Assembly: GCA_026415975.1 (NCBI GenBank) | Contig: JAOAFZ010000004.1 | Location: 1-64,000, forward strand | DNA length: 64,000 nt | Reading direction: 5' to 3' | Origin: Patescibacteria group bacterium | GTDB taxonomy: Bacteria; Patescibacteriota; Microgenomatia; UBA1406; GWC2-37-13 | Shown: piece by piece, positions 25,869 through 34,020 of the stretch | Numbering within the stretch: position 1 is the stretch's first letter | Layout: the number at the start of each line of letters is the position of its first letter | Notes under the pieces: generated by a model | What the model saw: only the letters and a program-made list of their open reading frames with translations | Told to the model about the DNA's origin: nothing | The model's database searches: none | Position numbers and translations under genes: made by a program

Positions 25869-26315
25869 TTAGCGATACAGTTCTTTTATCTCTTTCTGCT
25901 GTTTTCGCTTTATCTCCTTCGCTTTTTCCAGTCGTCGCTTTTCGGTGTCGATACGGCCTTTCACCAGTGCAATCGACAGCTTGATTTTGCGCCCCTTCGG
26001 ATAGCAGGTAATAGGAACGATGGTGAGTCCGGGCGTAGAGGCCATCTTCGATTTAAGACGCAGGATCTCTTTCTTATTGAGCAGGAGTTTCCGCCGACGA
26101 AGCGGGTTATACTCTCGGTCACCATTGTACTGGTAGCGGTATACTTCGGCATTCACGAGAACAGGGCCATCATCGGTTAGCTTGACGTATGCCCCTTCCA
26201 GTTTCATTCTTCCCTGCATGATTGATTTTGCCTCCGCACCGGTAAGCACGATTCCGGCTTCGATATCCTCTATTAACGAGAAATTACGTTGCCAGGTCTT
26301 GTTGACTATCCTCAT
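25869..26315 (-). CDS. smpB: SmpB, tmRNA-binding protein
   Basis: 148 residues, standard length. The OB-fold core shows NRNFSLIEDIEAGIVLTGAEAKSI-type sequence: the conserved E-x-G-I-x-L-x-G-x-E-x-K-S block and the EYNPLRRRKLLLNKKEI block, then LVKGRIDTEKRRLEKAKEIKRKQQKEI, the basic C-terminal tail that enters the mRNA channel. SmpB binds the tRNA-like part of tmRNA and delivers it to stalled ribosomes. The ATG at 26315 is preceded by TATACT ending 6 bases away. ssrA lies 3 kb away on the same strand. Confidence 0.95.
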   Translation of the reverse strand: MRIVNKTWQRNFSLIEDIEAGIVLTGAEAKSIMQGRMKLEGAYVKLTDDGPVLVNAEVYRYQYNGDREYNPLRRRKLLLNKKEILRLKSKMASTPGLTIVPITCYPKGRKIKLSIALVKGRIDTEKRRLEKAKEIKRKQQKEIKELYR

Positions 26316-26434
26316 ACGGATAGTATAGCGTATAGGAAAGCGTTCTTCCGGATCGGGGGCTTATTTCGGGCAAGCGAAACAGGTCGTCGTTCTATACAAC
26401 TACCACGGTGTATCGAAAGGAAACTATCCTCACC

Positions 26435-27298
26435 CTATTTTTTGATCGGGGTAAATCCGCCATCGCCTTCGAGGTTCAGAACATTCACCACCTCGGATGA
26501 TGTCGGGATCACGTACTTGGTAGCACTGGCAAGCACTTTTTCGGATACCTGCATCTGCTGCCATTTCTGAGCTTTATCGTCAAAGTATTTGTTAGCAGCT
26601 TCCGCGATCTTTTGGATCGCGGCTGCTTCCGCCTCCGCCTGAAGAATTTGGGCCTGAGCGGCGCCCTCCGCACGCAAGATTTCGGCATTGCGCGCTCCTT
26701 CGGCCTCCAGTATCTGACTCTGCTTAACACCCTCCGCCTGTAATACCGCCGCACGTTTTTCGCGTTCTGCCTTCATCTGGAGTGACATTGCCTCCGAGAT
26801 CTCCGGCGGCGGATCGATCTTTTGCACCTCGACACGGGTTACCTTGACTCCCCAACCATTCGTTGCTTCGTCGAGAACCTCGCGCAAGCTGGCATTGATG
26901 GTATCACGGGCAACAAACGTTTCATCAAGCGTCTTATCGCCGATCAGATTTCGGAGATTTGTCTGCGCAAGAGTAGTTACCGCCGTGTCAAAATCCTCGA
27001 CTTCAAATTCCGCCTTTACCGGGTCGATCACCTTGTAGTACACAACCGCATCCACGGTAACGGTGACGTTATCTTTGGTAATTACTTTCTGCGGGTCTAC
27101 GTTAATAACTTTCTCGCGGATATCAACGGTGATAAGCTGTTCCAGGTAAGGAATGACGAAGTTAAGTCCCGGATTAATAACTTCCTTGAATTTACCCAGG
27201 CGCAAGACAATACCTTTCTCGTTCTGCCGAACTATTTTTACAGAAGCAAACAGGGTTATGATCGCAAAAATTACGAGCGGGATTCCGAAGAATGACAT
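26435..27298 (-). CDS. SPFH-domain membrane protein (stomatin/HflK-like)
   Basis: 287 residues: N-terminal membrane helix (SFFGIPLVIFAIITLFASVKIV), then the band-7/SPFH domain (VRQNEKGIVLRLGKFKEVINPGLNFVIPYLEQLITVDIREKVINVDPQ), DNVTVTVDAVVYYKVIDP, and a heptad-like Ala/Glu-rich helix (EGVKQSQILEAEGARNAEIL). Such proteins form ring-shaped membrane scaffolds. The NfeD partner gene lies 23 bases upstream on the same strand, the usual pairing. The ATG at 27298 is preferred to 27325 because TATAAT ends 7 bases before it. Confidence 0.9.
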   Translation of the reverse strand: MSFFGIPLVIFAIITLFASVKIVRQNEKGIVLRLGKFKEVINPGLNFVIPYLEQLITVDIREKVINVDPQKVITKDNVTVTVDAVVYYKVIDPVKAEFEVEDFDTAVTTLAQTNLRNLIGDKTLDETFVARDTINASLREVLDEATNGWGVKVTRVEVQKIDPPPEISEAMSLQMKAEREKRAAVLQAEGVKQSQILEAEGARNAEILRAEGAAQAQILQAEAEAAAIQKIAEAANKYFDDKAQKWQQMQVSEKVLASATKYVIPTSSEVVNVLNLEGDGGFTPIKK

Positions 27299-27321
27299 GG
27301 GGTTTATTATATCAAATACTA

Positions 27322-27762
27322 TCAACTGATCTTTGCTACTGTAAGAGTGACTCCGCTAACCGAATGCACTTTCACCATCTCTCCTTTTGCAATGTCTTCC
27401 GAAGCGACTGCGCGCCAGATTTCACCGTCGACCTTTACCTGACCGGGGGTATGCGGCGTAATACTTTTTATTACCTGTGCTTTGGCACCAATCACTGCAT
27501 CAATATTCGTGGCTTTCGTTGCAATATCAAAGCGGTTCCGGATTGTCCGGCGGCCAAAGAAAACATAGAGGAGGGTGAGAACGATTACAGAAACCAGTGC
27601 TACCGGAAAAGATCCGGAGAGAATCCCTAGCACACCGGAGATCACAAAGATCACTCCGAGAACTAGCAGTTCAAAGCCCGCAATGGCACCAAGAGCTAAC
27701 TCTGTAATGATTGCAATGATACCGGCAACAACGAGATAGTGATTAACCGTGAGTTGTTCCAT
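27322..27762 (-). CDS. NfeD-family membrane protein
   Basis: 146 residues of the short NfeD type: closely spaced hydrophobic helices (YLVVAGIIAIITELALGAIAGFELLVLGVIFVISGVLG and ALVSVIVLTLLYVFFG regions) followed by a C-terminal OB-fold (IGAKAQVIKSITPHTPGQVKVDGEIWRAVA). The OB-fold motif G-x-V-x-V-D-G-E-x-W-x-A is typical. NfeD proteins are obligate partners of SPFH scaffolds, and the SPFH gene follows directly. TATAAT ends 7 bases before the ATG. Confidence 0.9.
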   Translation of the reverse strand: MEQLTVNHYLVVAGIIAIITELALGAIAGFELLVLGVIFVISGVLGILSGSFPVALVSVIVLTLLYVFFGRRTIRNRFDIATKATNIDAVIGAKAQVIKSITPHTPGQVKVDGEIWRAVASEDIAKGEMVKVHSVSGVTLTVAKIS

Positions 27763-27890
27763 ACACAGTATTATACCAGGCTAAAACGGGTTTTTATCGC
27801 TCCTTGCGATGCGTGGTGAGCTGTTTTTGGAGTATGCCGGATCGAAAGCGATGCGCGTGGGAGTAATTAGGGTATACTAGATCGGGAACC

Positions 27891-29183
27891 ATGAAGCGTG
27901 CCAGTGAATTACTGTTCTTCTTGTTTGTTATTCTTCTTCCCACACAGCTGGGGATATTCTTTTTCTTCGAGTTTTCGCTGATCCATGCCGTACGAACCGA
28001 TTATCTTGCCCCGGCGATCTACCTGACAGATCTTGTTGCTCTGGCGCTGATTCTTATCAACCTGCCGGTCGTGGTTGCCTTCTTTCACAAGCGGATGATT
28101 CTTATCGTACTCGGCCTCCTGGGCATTAGCGCGGCATTCGCGTACGAGCCATGGGTTTCCGTTTACCGAATAGCCAAAGTAGTCGAATGGCTAGCGGTAT
28201 TTGCGATTGCCCGGGATCTCGCCCGGCAACATCTGACATCATCGAAATCAGCAGAGCCACCCTCTCCATTCTGGCGGAATATATTAATCTCTCTCTGTAT
28301 CGGAACTGTATTCGAGCTAGGCCTGGCGCTTGCACAACTTCAGATGAAGCAATCGCTTCAGGGAGTCTTTTACTGGTTCGGCGAACGCCAGCTGGGACTT
28401 ACCACCCCGGATGTAGCATTGGGCAGCATAGACGGCTCACTCTTTCTCCGGCCCTACGCTACATTTTCGCATCCGAACTCGATGGCGGGGTTCTATCTGC
28501 TTCAGTTCTTTTTTGTGCCGGTGTTCCCGGCATTCCGGCACTGGTTCCGGCTACGGGCGCTTACCTTGGCCGCCAGCGCAGTTTTGGTGTTTCTGGGTTT
28601 TTCCAAAGTAGCAATCGGAACCTTCGTATTGCTCACATTGGGGATGCTGGTCGTAAAAACACGGAGGAGTTCCTGCGTGATGTGTAGCTGGTCCCGGATC
28701 GTGATTCTCGTTGTAGTGGCGTTTGTGTTTATGCTGCCGCAGGGTGATCCTGACACAGTGAATAAGCGTATTGTTCTGGCGGAGAATGCGATGCAGATCA
28801 TTATGGCGCATCCCCTGACCGGAACCGGACCCGGGAACTACCTGTACGCACAGGCAGAGTTTTTGAACCGCTTTGATTCGTATTTTCTCCAACCGGTGCA
28901 CAATATACCCCTCCTCTTCCTGGCAGAGACAGGGCTACTGGGTGCCGGAATAGTTGCACTCACATGGAAACGGGTAATCCGGTTGTTTCGAAATCGGGTG
29001 ATTGCGCTCTGTACCGCGGCTGTATTCCTGACGGGACTACTGGACCACTACTGGTACACTCTCCAGCAAAATTTCCTCCTGACGGCAGTGGTTTTTGGTA
29101 TACTCGTAGCGTTACAGATTAAACAGCACAACCTTCATTCTTCCGGACTACGTACAGCCGGTAAACGGCCTGCACGCATATAA
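27891..29183 (+). CDS. O-antigen ligase/polymerase-like polytopic membrane protein (Wzy_C family)
   Basis: 430 residues with about ten to twelve hydrophobic segments and a large outer loop. The family block FSHPNSMAGFYLL and the periplasmic-loop motif MAHPLTGTGPGNYLYAQAEF ... VHNIPLLFLAETGLLGAG are clear Wzy_C features. These enzymes transfer or polymerise lipid-linked glycans on the outer side of the membrane; in a single-membrane cell the product would be a surface glycan or glycoprotein. TATACT ends 12 bases before the ATG. The frame of the next gene extends back into this gene's 3' end. Confidence 0.82.
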   Translation: MKRASELLFFLFVILLPTQLGIFFFFEFSLIHAVRTDYLAPAIYLTDLVALALILINLPVVVAFFHKRMILIVLGLLGISAAFAYEPWVSVYRIAKVVEWLAVFAIARDLARQHLTSSKSAEPPSPFWRNILISLCIGTVFELGLALAQLQMKQSLQGVFYWFGERQLGLTTPDVALGSIDGSLFLRPYATFSHPNSMAGFYLLQFFFVPVFPAFRHWFRLRALTLAASAVLVFLGFSKVAIGTFVLLTLGMLVVKTRRSSCVMCSWSRIVILVVVAFVFMLPQGDPDTVNKRIVLAENAMQIIMAHPLTGTGPGNYLYAQAEFLNRFDSYFLQPVHNIPLLFLAETGLLGAGIVALTWKRVIRLFRNRVIALCTAAVFLTGLLDHYWYTLQQNFLLTAVVFGILVALQIKQHNLHSSGLRTAGKRPARI

Positions 29184-29340
29184 ATATCAGGAATACCCGT
29201 TTATCGCGGGAAACCCAAAAAGCACCCGTGCGCTCTGTGTTGTCTGGCAGGACACTGGCCTTGTAGTAAAGCACCGCCCTGAACTGCTAGAACAATATGC
29301 CATCATCGGCAACCTGCGCTCAACCTTTGGGGTAAATGTC

Positions 29341-30879
29341 ATGCTCTACAACCTCGCTCTGAACCCGCACATCACGGATCTGGTTGTCTGGGGACCCGAT
29401 AAACTCAGCAACACTCCGATCGGACTGGCGGGAAAACAGGCCCTCCTGGCACTCTGGAAAGAGGGCATCGGGAAAGACAGTCTGGTGACAGAAATCGATA
29501 GCGCTGTCCTGGAACGCATTTTGGGCAACGTCTCGCTCACGGATATTTCCGATACCCCCAAGCTGGAGCAGGCGCAGAGGAAGTCTACAGCAAAAGGGCC
29601 CTACATGGAGCCATTCGTTTTTCCGGAGTTTATAGTAGAAGCACCGGACACGATGCCATCGGAGCGTTACACCTATCCGATCCGGGAGATGAAGGGCGCG
29701 GATGCGTACCTGACGCTTCTGCACACTGTTTGGAAGTATGGTGTGAAAACCAAGATCGATGCTGAGAGCGAAGACGTAAAAGAGATCCGCGGCGCCACGG
29801 TGGTAGTGGAACAGGAAAACCCCGATGAGTTTTATCTCCCGGACTGGCTAATCAGTGCGAAGAGCTTTGGTATTACGCAGGAGAGCTTGCATGAATACTA
29901 CCAAACCCAGTTTTCCGCCGATCTATACCGGAAAGAGCTTTTTCCCGGTGTGTTTACCTTCGAACGGCCACGGGACTACGCGTACCTGTACGCAGAGCTG
30001 ATGTACGCGTTCCCACGACTTGAGATTATCGATAAAACGGTGCAGGAGATATACGAAAACCAGGGGTACGTCGCGGTGCGGACGTTTCTGATGAATCACG
30101 CCTCAATTCCGCGGGAGGCGGCGAAAAAACTGGTCGCCCGTATCGAAAAGACTATTGCCAATCCAGAAAAACGCGTCCCTGTTTTGCTGGAGGCGCTCAT
30201 ACCGCGGCTTGATCAGATAGCCTATGTGATCGACCGGATTAAGCGTAAGCCGATGGATATGGATAAAGAAGTGGTGCTCTGGGACCAGCGCTATCATACC
30301 GGACTGGAAAGCGGGCGACCGTGTCTCTTTAAGTTTTCTTTCAGCGTGCGAAACGAGCAGATAGATATGCATGTTTTTGTGCGGTCGCACGACGTGGGGC
30401 GGGCGTGGTTCTTTAACTTCTACGGAGTCTGTATGCTCCTTGGACGAATCGCGAAAGAAACGGGGTATATGCCGGGAATGATCACGATGGAATCTGAGTC
30501 CGCGCATATATATCAACGCGACTGGACCAACGTTGAAACGTTCCTGCGGGACAACGTAATAGATAAGGTGCCACGCATGTTCTTTGACCCAGACCGTGAC
30601 TCGGACCCCCGGGGCGTTGTGCAGGTAAGTGTGGTAGACGGAAAGATTAAGACAAAACTACTGGATACGAAAACCGGTAAACAGCTTTTCGAGATCGACG
30701 GTAAGACCGCTAGGGAGCTCTTGTACAAGCTTCGGCACTATAACCTCATCTCGCGGGTTGACCATGCAGCATTCATCGGTAGCGAGCTTGCAAAGGCGGA
30801 AGTCTGCATTAAGCTGGGGATCGAGTACAAGTACGACAATCCGATTACGCTGCCCAACAGCGAGAAGATTTATAGCTGA
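29341..30879 (+). CDS. MtrA-like domain fused to archaeal-type thymidylate synthase
   Basis: The C-terminal part is thymidylate synthase: SGRPCLFKFSFSVRNEQIDMHVFVRSHDVGRAWFFNFYG and SESAHIYQRDW hold the catalytic cysteine (about residue 327), the dUMP-contacting arginine and the SAHIYxRD block. The N-terminal part resembles the MtrA/DUF4346-type domain seen beside archaeal-like synthases (NPHITDLVVWGPDKLSNTPIGLAGKQALLALWKEG). That domain clearly begins upstream of the first ATG: the frame is open from 29110 and codes YQEYPFIAGNPKSTRALCVV, but no ATG, GTG or TTG occurs there. A non-standard start such as the ATT at 29137, overlapping the upstream gene, or a sequence error may be involved. Role: dTMP synthesis from dUMP. 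Confidence 0.8.
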   Translation: MLYNLALNPHITDLVVWGPDKLSNTPIGLAGKQALLALWKEGIGKDSLVTEIDSAVLERILGNVSLTDISDTPKLEQAQRKSTAKGPYMEPFVFPEFIVEAPDTMPSERYTYPIREMKGADAYLTLLHTVWKYGVKTKIDAESEDVKEIRGATVVVEQENPDEFYLPDWLISAKSFGITQESLHEYYQTQFSADLYRKELFPGVFTFERPRDYAYLYAELMYAFPRLEIIDKTVQEIYENQGYVAVRTFLMNHASIPREAAKKLVARIEKTIANPEKRVPVLLEALIPRLDQIAYVIDRIKRKPMDMDKEVVLWDQRYHTGLESGRPCLFKFSFSVRNEQIDMHVFVRSHDVGRAWFFNFYGVCMLLGRIAKETGYMPGMITMESESAHIYQRDWTNVETFLRDNVIDKVPRMFFDPDRDSDPRGVVQVSVVDGKIKTKLLDTKTGKQLFEIDGKTARELLYKLRHYNLISRVDHAAFIGSELAKAEVCIKLGIEYKYDNPITLPNSEKIYS

Positions 30880-31002
30880 CAACCCGTCCTTATTTTCTTA
30901 GTGTTCGAGCCTGCACCATCAGATGCAAATTTTCCTATACCCGGAAGACTTTGCAGTGCTGCATTCCTGAACTATGCCGTCCGTCTAGAGTAAAAACACG
31001 CA
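30880..31002. other. Intergenic stretch before tRNA-Gln
   Basis: No gene is seen between the end of the thymidylate synthase gene and the promoter of the tRNA. No intrinsic terminator hairpin was found. Confidence 0.4.
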
Positions 31003-31031
31003 TTGCACAAGTCCGGAGCGTTGAGTATACT
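31003..31031 (+). promoter_or_regulatory. Promoter of tRNA-Gln
   Basis: TTGCAC (31003-31008), 17-base spacer, TATACT (31026-31031). This is the best-formed -35/-10 pair in the window and places initiation about ten bases before the tRNA. Confidence 0.7.
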
Positions 31032-31048
31032 ATACTCTCCACTCACTA

Positions 31049-31119
31049 TGCCCGGTCGTCTAATGGTAGGACAGATGGCTCTGAACCATCTAATCGGGGT
31101 TCGAATCCCTGCTGGGCAG
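31049..31119 (+). tRNA. tRNA-Gln (CTG)
   Basis: Full cloverleaf: acceptor TGCCCGG with CTGGGCA (one G-U), D arm around TCTAATGGTAGGA, anticodon stem AGATGG/CCATCT around CTCTGAA giving anticodon CTG, T arm CGGGG-TTCGAAT-CCCTG. CCA is not encoded. The Mur ligase gene follows after 32 bases with its own -10. Confidence 0.95.
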
Positions 31120-31151
31120 CAGATTCTGCCGGGGAGAAAGTATAATGAAGC

Positions 31152-32444
31152 ATGGCATATCACCCGCGCGGACTAAAGAAGCTCTTTCATGACTCACGAC
31201 GGTTTCTGGCACGAAAGAATTTGTCAGGGAAGCCTGCACTGCAGATCGGAATCACCGGTAGTCAGGGAAAGACAAACACAACACATATCCTAACCGGAAT
31301 TCTGCGGCGATTCGGAAGGGTGGTGGTCACCGATACCAATCTGGATACAACCTTCAATGTCCCGATTACCGCGCTAAAGGTCCGGAATACCACCGATTAT
31401 GTGATCTGGGAACTAGGAATAGACCACCCCGGTGAAATGGAACGACATCTGGAGATCGCCAGACCTCAGATTGGAATCATCACCGGGATTTCCGCAGTAC
31501 ATACAGACAAGGAACACATGGGCTCCCTGGAAACCCTTATCGCCGAAAAGCGGAAACTGATCGAGGCGCTCCCGCCGGATGGTTACGCTCTTTTAAATGG
31601 TGACGATCCGCATACCCGGGCGATGGCACCATTTACCCGGGCAAAGGTACTTCTTTTCGGGACAACCCGCGATTGTGCGGTGTGGGTAGATCCGCGGAAG
31701 GTTACTTTATCGCTTGAGGGTACCCGACTGACCATTATCGAGGGAAAACGACAGATACCGCTTTTCACCGGGCTGGTGGGGGTACACCACATTTATAACC
31801 TTCTGGCAGCGTACCTGGTTGTTTGTCTGGCAATCGGCCGTGAGGGTCTGCTTTCGGACGAGCAGCTTGGCACCTTTCGGGAGGCAGTTGCTGCGCTCCG
31901 TCCACTTCCCGGTCGCATGAGTGTGGAAATCGGGCCGCGTGGCACAGTCCTCCTGAACGACTCGCTCCGCGCAAACCCCGCTTCTACCCGTTCCGGGCTC
32001 CGCACCCTCGCAGAGTTGCATGAACCGGAACGAAAAAAGATCGCTATTCTTGCCGAGATGGGAGAACTGGAAAAAGCCGAGTTGGAACATGCAGAACTGG
32101 GAACATTTCTTGCCGAATTACTCCTTGATTTTGTTGTCTGTATAGGTCCTCTGCAAAAACATACGTACCGTGCTGCACTCCAAAGAGGTCTGGACAAAGA
32201 GCGAATCGCATGGGTTCCGGATGTATTTGAAGCTGCCCACGTACTTGACCCGATGATAGATCCCGGGGATATAATCTACCTCAAGGGCTCATTACTCCGG
32301 CATGTGGAACGGGTGCTTCTGTTATTGCAGGGAAGAGAGATCGGCTGTACGGTGATCTCATGTCCGTTTTATCGCCCTTGTACTGATTGTAAGCATCTAC
32401 AGCGCGGGTATCAGCATGTCCTAATGAAAAACCGAAGCATCTAG
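31152..32444 (+). CDS. Mur ligase family protein (MurF-like)
   Basis: 430 residues with the ATP loop ITGSQGKTNTTHIL, a conserved central block VHTDKEHMGSLETLIAEKRKL, NGDDPH, and GVHHIYNLLAAYLV leading to the C-terminal ligase domain (LPGRMSVEIG ... LLNDSLRANPAS). These match the MurF/MurE group, which adds an amino acid or dipeptide to UDP-MurNAc-peptides in the cytosol. GSQGKTNTT departs slightly from the usual GSxGKTTT. The C terminus bears an additional cysteine cluster (CPFYRPCTDCKH), unusual for this family and possibly metal-binding. TATAAT ends 5 bases before the ATG. The exact substrate is uncertain. Confidence 0.82.
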   Translation: MAYHPRGLKKLFHDSRRFLARKNLSGKPALQIGITGSQGKTNTTHILTGILRRFGRVVVTDTNLDTTFNVPITALKVRNTTDYVIWELGIDHPGEMERHLEIARPQIGIITGISAVHTDKEHMGSLETLIAEKRKLIEALPPDGYALLNGDDPHTRAMAPFTRAKVLLFGTTRDCAVWVDPRKVTLSLEGTRLTIIEGKRQIPLFTGLVGVHHIYNLLAAYLVVCLAIGREGLLSDEQLGTFREAVAALRPLPGRMSVEIGPRGTVLLNDSLRANPASTRSGLRTLAELHEPERKKIAILAEMGELEKAELEHAELGTFLAELLLDFVVCIGPLQKHTYRAALQRGLDKERIAWVPDVFEAAHVLDPMIDPGDIIYLKGSLLRHVERVLLLLQGREIGCTVISCPFYRPCTDCKHLQRGYQHVLMKNRSI

Positions 32445-32459
32445 ACCTTGTGAGTTTCA

Positions 32460-33401
32460 TTATTTTCTCTTCTTCGGTTTTTTTTGCTCAAACCTTCGTG
32501 CAAACCAGATACAGCCGTTTACAATGATAATTGCAATAAAACCTGCAATCCCGGTAATCCCGACAGTTAATTCGTTCCCTCCGGTAAGTAGCATCGTTCC
32601 GAGCCCTGCGGATGCATTCAGAGTTCCGTGCAACACCGCCGCCGCGAGCACTGATTTCGCTTTGTCCCGTACATAGGCAATAACCGGCGAAAGCAATATC
32701 GTCCAGATAACTATCATGAGAATACCAGAGAAGGGGTAAGACGGAAAATGACGTCCCAGCAATACGAGTGGCACATGCCACAAACCCCACACTAGACCCA
32801 CAACTCCAGCAGATTTCCAGAATCCCAGTTTCCGGAATTCATGATGTAGTAGCCCCCTCCAGCCAAGCTCTTCTCCGAATGCGGCAAACGCATTGAAGGT
32901 CACTCCGGCAAAAAGCGCAGAAAGCGTACTTAGAAAATACCTATACAAAGACATCAAAGCGGTTTGTTCCCGCAGAAGAATTATTTCTCCGGGGCTGAGA
33001 GTTGTTTCCGAGCGGGCAAACATTCCTTCCATACCGGATGAGAATGAAACTCCCGGAAACAGTAGTCCTATCCCCATCGTCAGTATTGCAATAAAAACCG
33101 GCCCTAACCACGCCAGAAAAAACCACCCGTTCGTTCGAAAGTCAATCTGATATGTGGCAAACAGAGAACGCGGTTTCAGGAGTTTATCTACCGTGAGAAC
33201 CGCCAGTGCCGGACTAACCATGGAGAACGCCACTAAAGCAAGCCCAGGAGGTTCGCTAGCTTTGATATTGAAGAACCAGAAAATGCCAACTGGAATCCAG
33301 GAATACAAAAAGGCACAGGCTACAAAAATCTTCCAGCGAGGGTACATAGCTATCCTGTTTCGTAGGGCAATCAAGCCTGACACATTCAACCGGAATTGCA
33401 T
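32460..33401 (-). CDS. CPBP-family intramembrane metalloprotease (CAAX protease-like)
   Basis: 313 residues, about eight membrane helices. The catalytic motifs are intact: FGEELGWRGLLHHEF (Glu-Glu and Arg), VWGLWHVPLVLLG (first His) and AVLHGTLNAS (second His). The family cleaves within the membrane; members include Rce1-type proteases and bacterial proteins for peptide maturation or self-immunity. No bacteriocin-like gene is adjacent. TATACT ends 6 bases before the ATG. Confidence 0.9.
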   Translation of the reverse strand: MQFRLNVSGLIALRNRIAMYPRWKIFVACAFLYSWIPVGIFWFFNIKASEPPGLALVAFSMVSPALAVLTVDKLLKPRSLFATYQIDFRTNGWFFLAWLGPVFIAILTMGIGLLFPGVSFSSGMEGMFARSETTLSPGEIILLREQTALMSLYRYFLSTLSALFAGVTFNAFAAFGEELGWRGLLHHEFRKLGFWKSAGVVGLVWGLWHVPLVLLGRHFPSYPFSGILMIVIWTILLSPVIAYVRDKAKSVLAAAVLHGTLNASAGLGTMLLTGGNELTVGITGIAGFIAIIIVNGCIWFARRFEQKKPKKRK

Positions 33402-33424
33402 AGGTATAGTATACCTTCGGGAAG

Positions 33425-33607
33425 GTGAACCCCAAACGTAAGGCCTTTGTTTTCTTTAGAATCGAACTAGACGGTACCACTCGTTGCTATAACCAACTCG
33501 ATCCGGGAGATGTTAGAGAGGACTCTCTCCAGCTCAATCGACGACAGGAGCTGGTTGCGATTCCTGTTCTTTTTACATTCTTGGATATAAATGTTGCTGG
33601 AATGTGA
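33425..33607 (+). CDS. Possible small protein, GTG start
   Basis: A 60-codon frame starting GTG (NPKRKAFVFFRIELDGTTRC), divergent from the CPBP gene. The palindromic GGTATAGTATACC at 33403-33415 could supply a -10 to both strands. No family, no other support; it may be chance. Confidence 0.25.
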   Translation: MNPKRKAFVFFRIELDGTTRCYNQLDPGDVREDSLQLNRRQELVAIPVLFTFLDINVAGM

Positions 33608-33682
33608 TATGTGACCTTAAACCGATACTACACTTTAGGAAAGAATGCGGGACAACGGTTGCCAAATTACCGGAAGTTGATT

Positions 33683-33898
33683 CTAGTAGCTGCCGGCGCA
33701 GAAAGAACCGTTTTTATTCGAGGAATCTGACTTGCTGGATATGGGCACCTTGATCCTGTTGCGCGTGAACCTCCACGACCAGACCATCGCATGTGGGGCC
33801 GGTACGATGTATTCCCCAATCTGAAGCTTCTTGCCGGAATTCCCTGATGGCTTGAGCTTACTCGTACTTGTTATTCTGTACCTGTTGTAAATTGACAT
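33683..33898 (-). CDS. Possible small basic protein
   Basis: A 71-codon minus-strand frame (MSIYNRYRITSTSKLKPSG) with TATAAT-like sequence upstream of its ATG. The middle (LQIGEYIVPAPHAMVWSWRF) looks protein-like, but no family is recognised. It would be divergent from the DEAD-box helicase gene. Confidence 0.3.
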   Translation of the reverse strand: MSIYNRYRITSTSKLKPSGNSGKKLQIGEYIVPAPHAMVWSWRFTRNRIKVPISSKSDSSNKNGSFCAGSY

Positions 33899-34020
33899 AG
33901 TATGTGCTATAATTATTATAGGTTATGCATCATGTACCTTCTATTTATTTAATCCCTCGCATCAAAGCAAGAAGCGTATGAAGGCCGGCGAGGACCGTTG
34001 CCCGACCTGAAACACTTAGT
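33892..34020 (+). promoter_or_regulatory. Promoter and long leader of the DEAD-box helicase gene
   Basis: TTGACA (33892-33897) and TATTAT (33914-33919) are 16 bases apart, giving a leader of about 95 bases, one of the few long ones in this window. The leader contains a short frame, ATG at 33978 to TGA near 34010 (MKAGEDRCPT). A TATAAT at 33908 is too close to the -35. Confidence 0.5.

Noticed and set aside
30951-31145. Open frame containing NGRTDGSEPSNRGSNPC
   Set aside because: This is the translation of the tRNA-Gln gene, a well-known false protein.
33892-33913. Promoter using TTGACA with TATAAT at 33908
   Set aside because: Only 10 bases separate them; TATTAT at 33914 gives a normal 16-base spacer.
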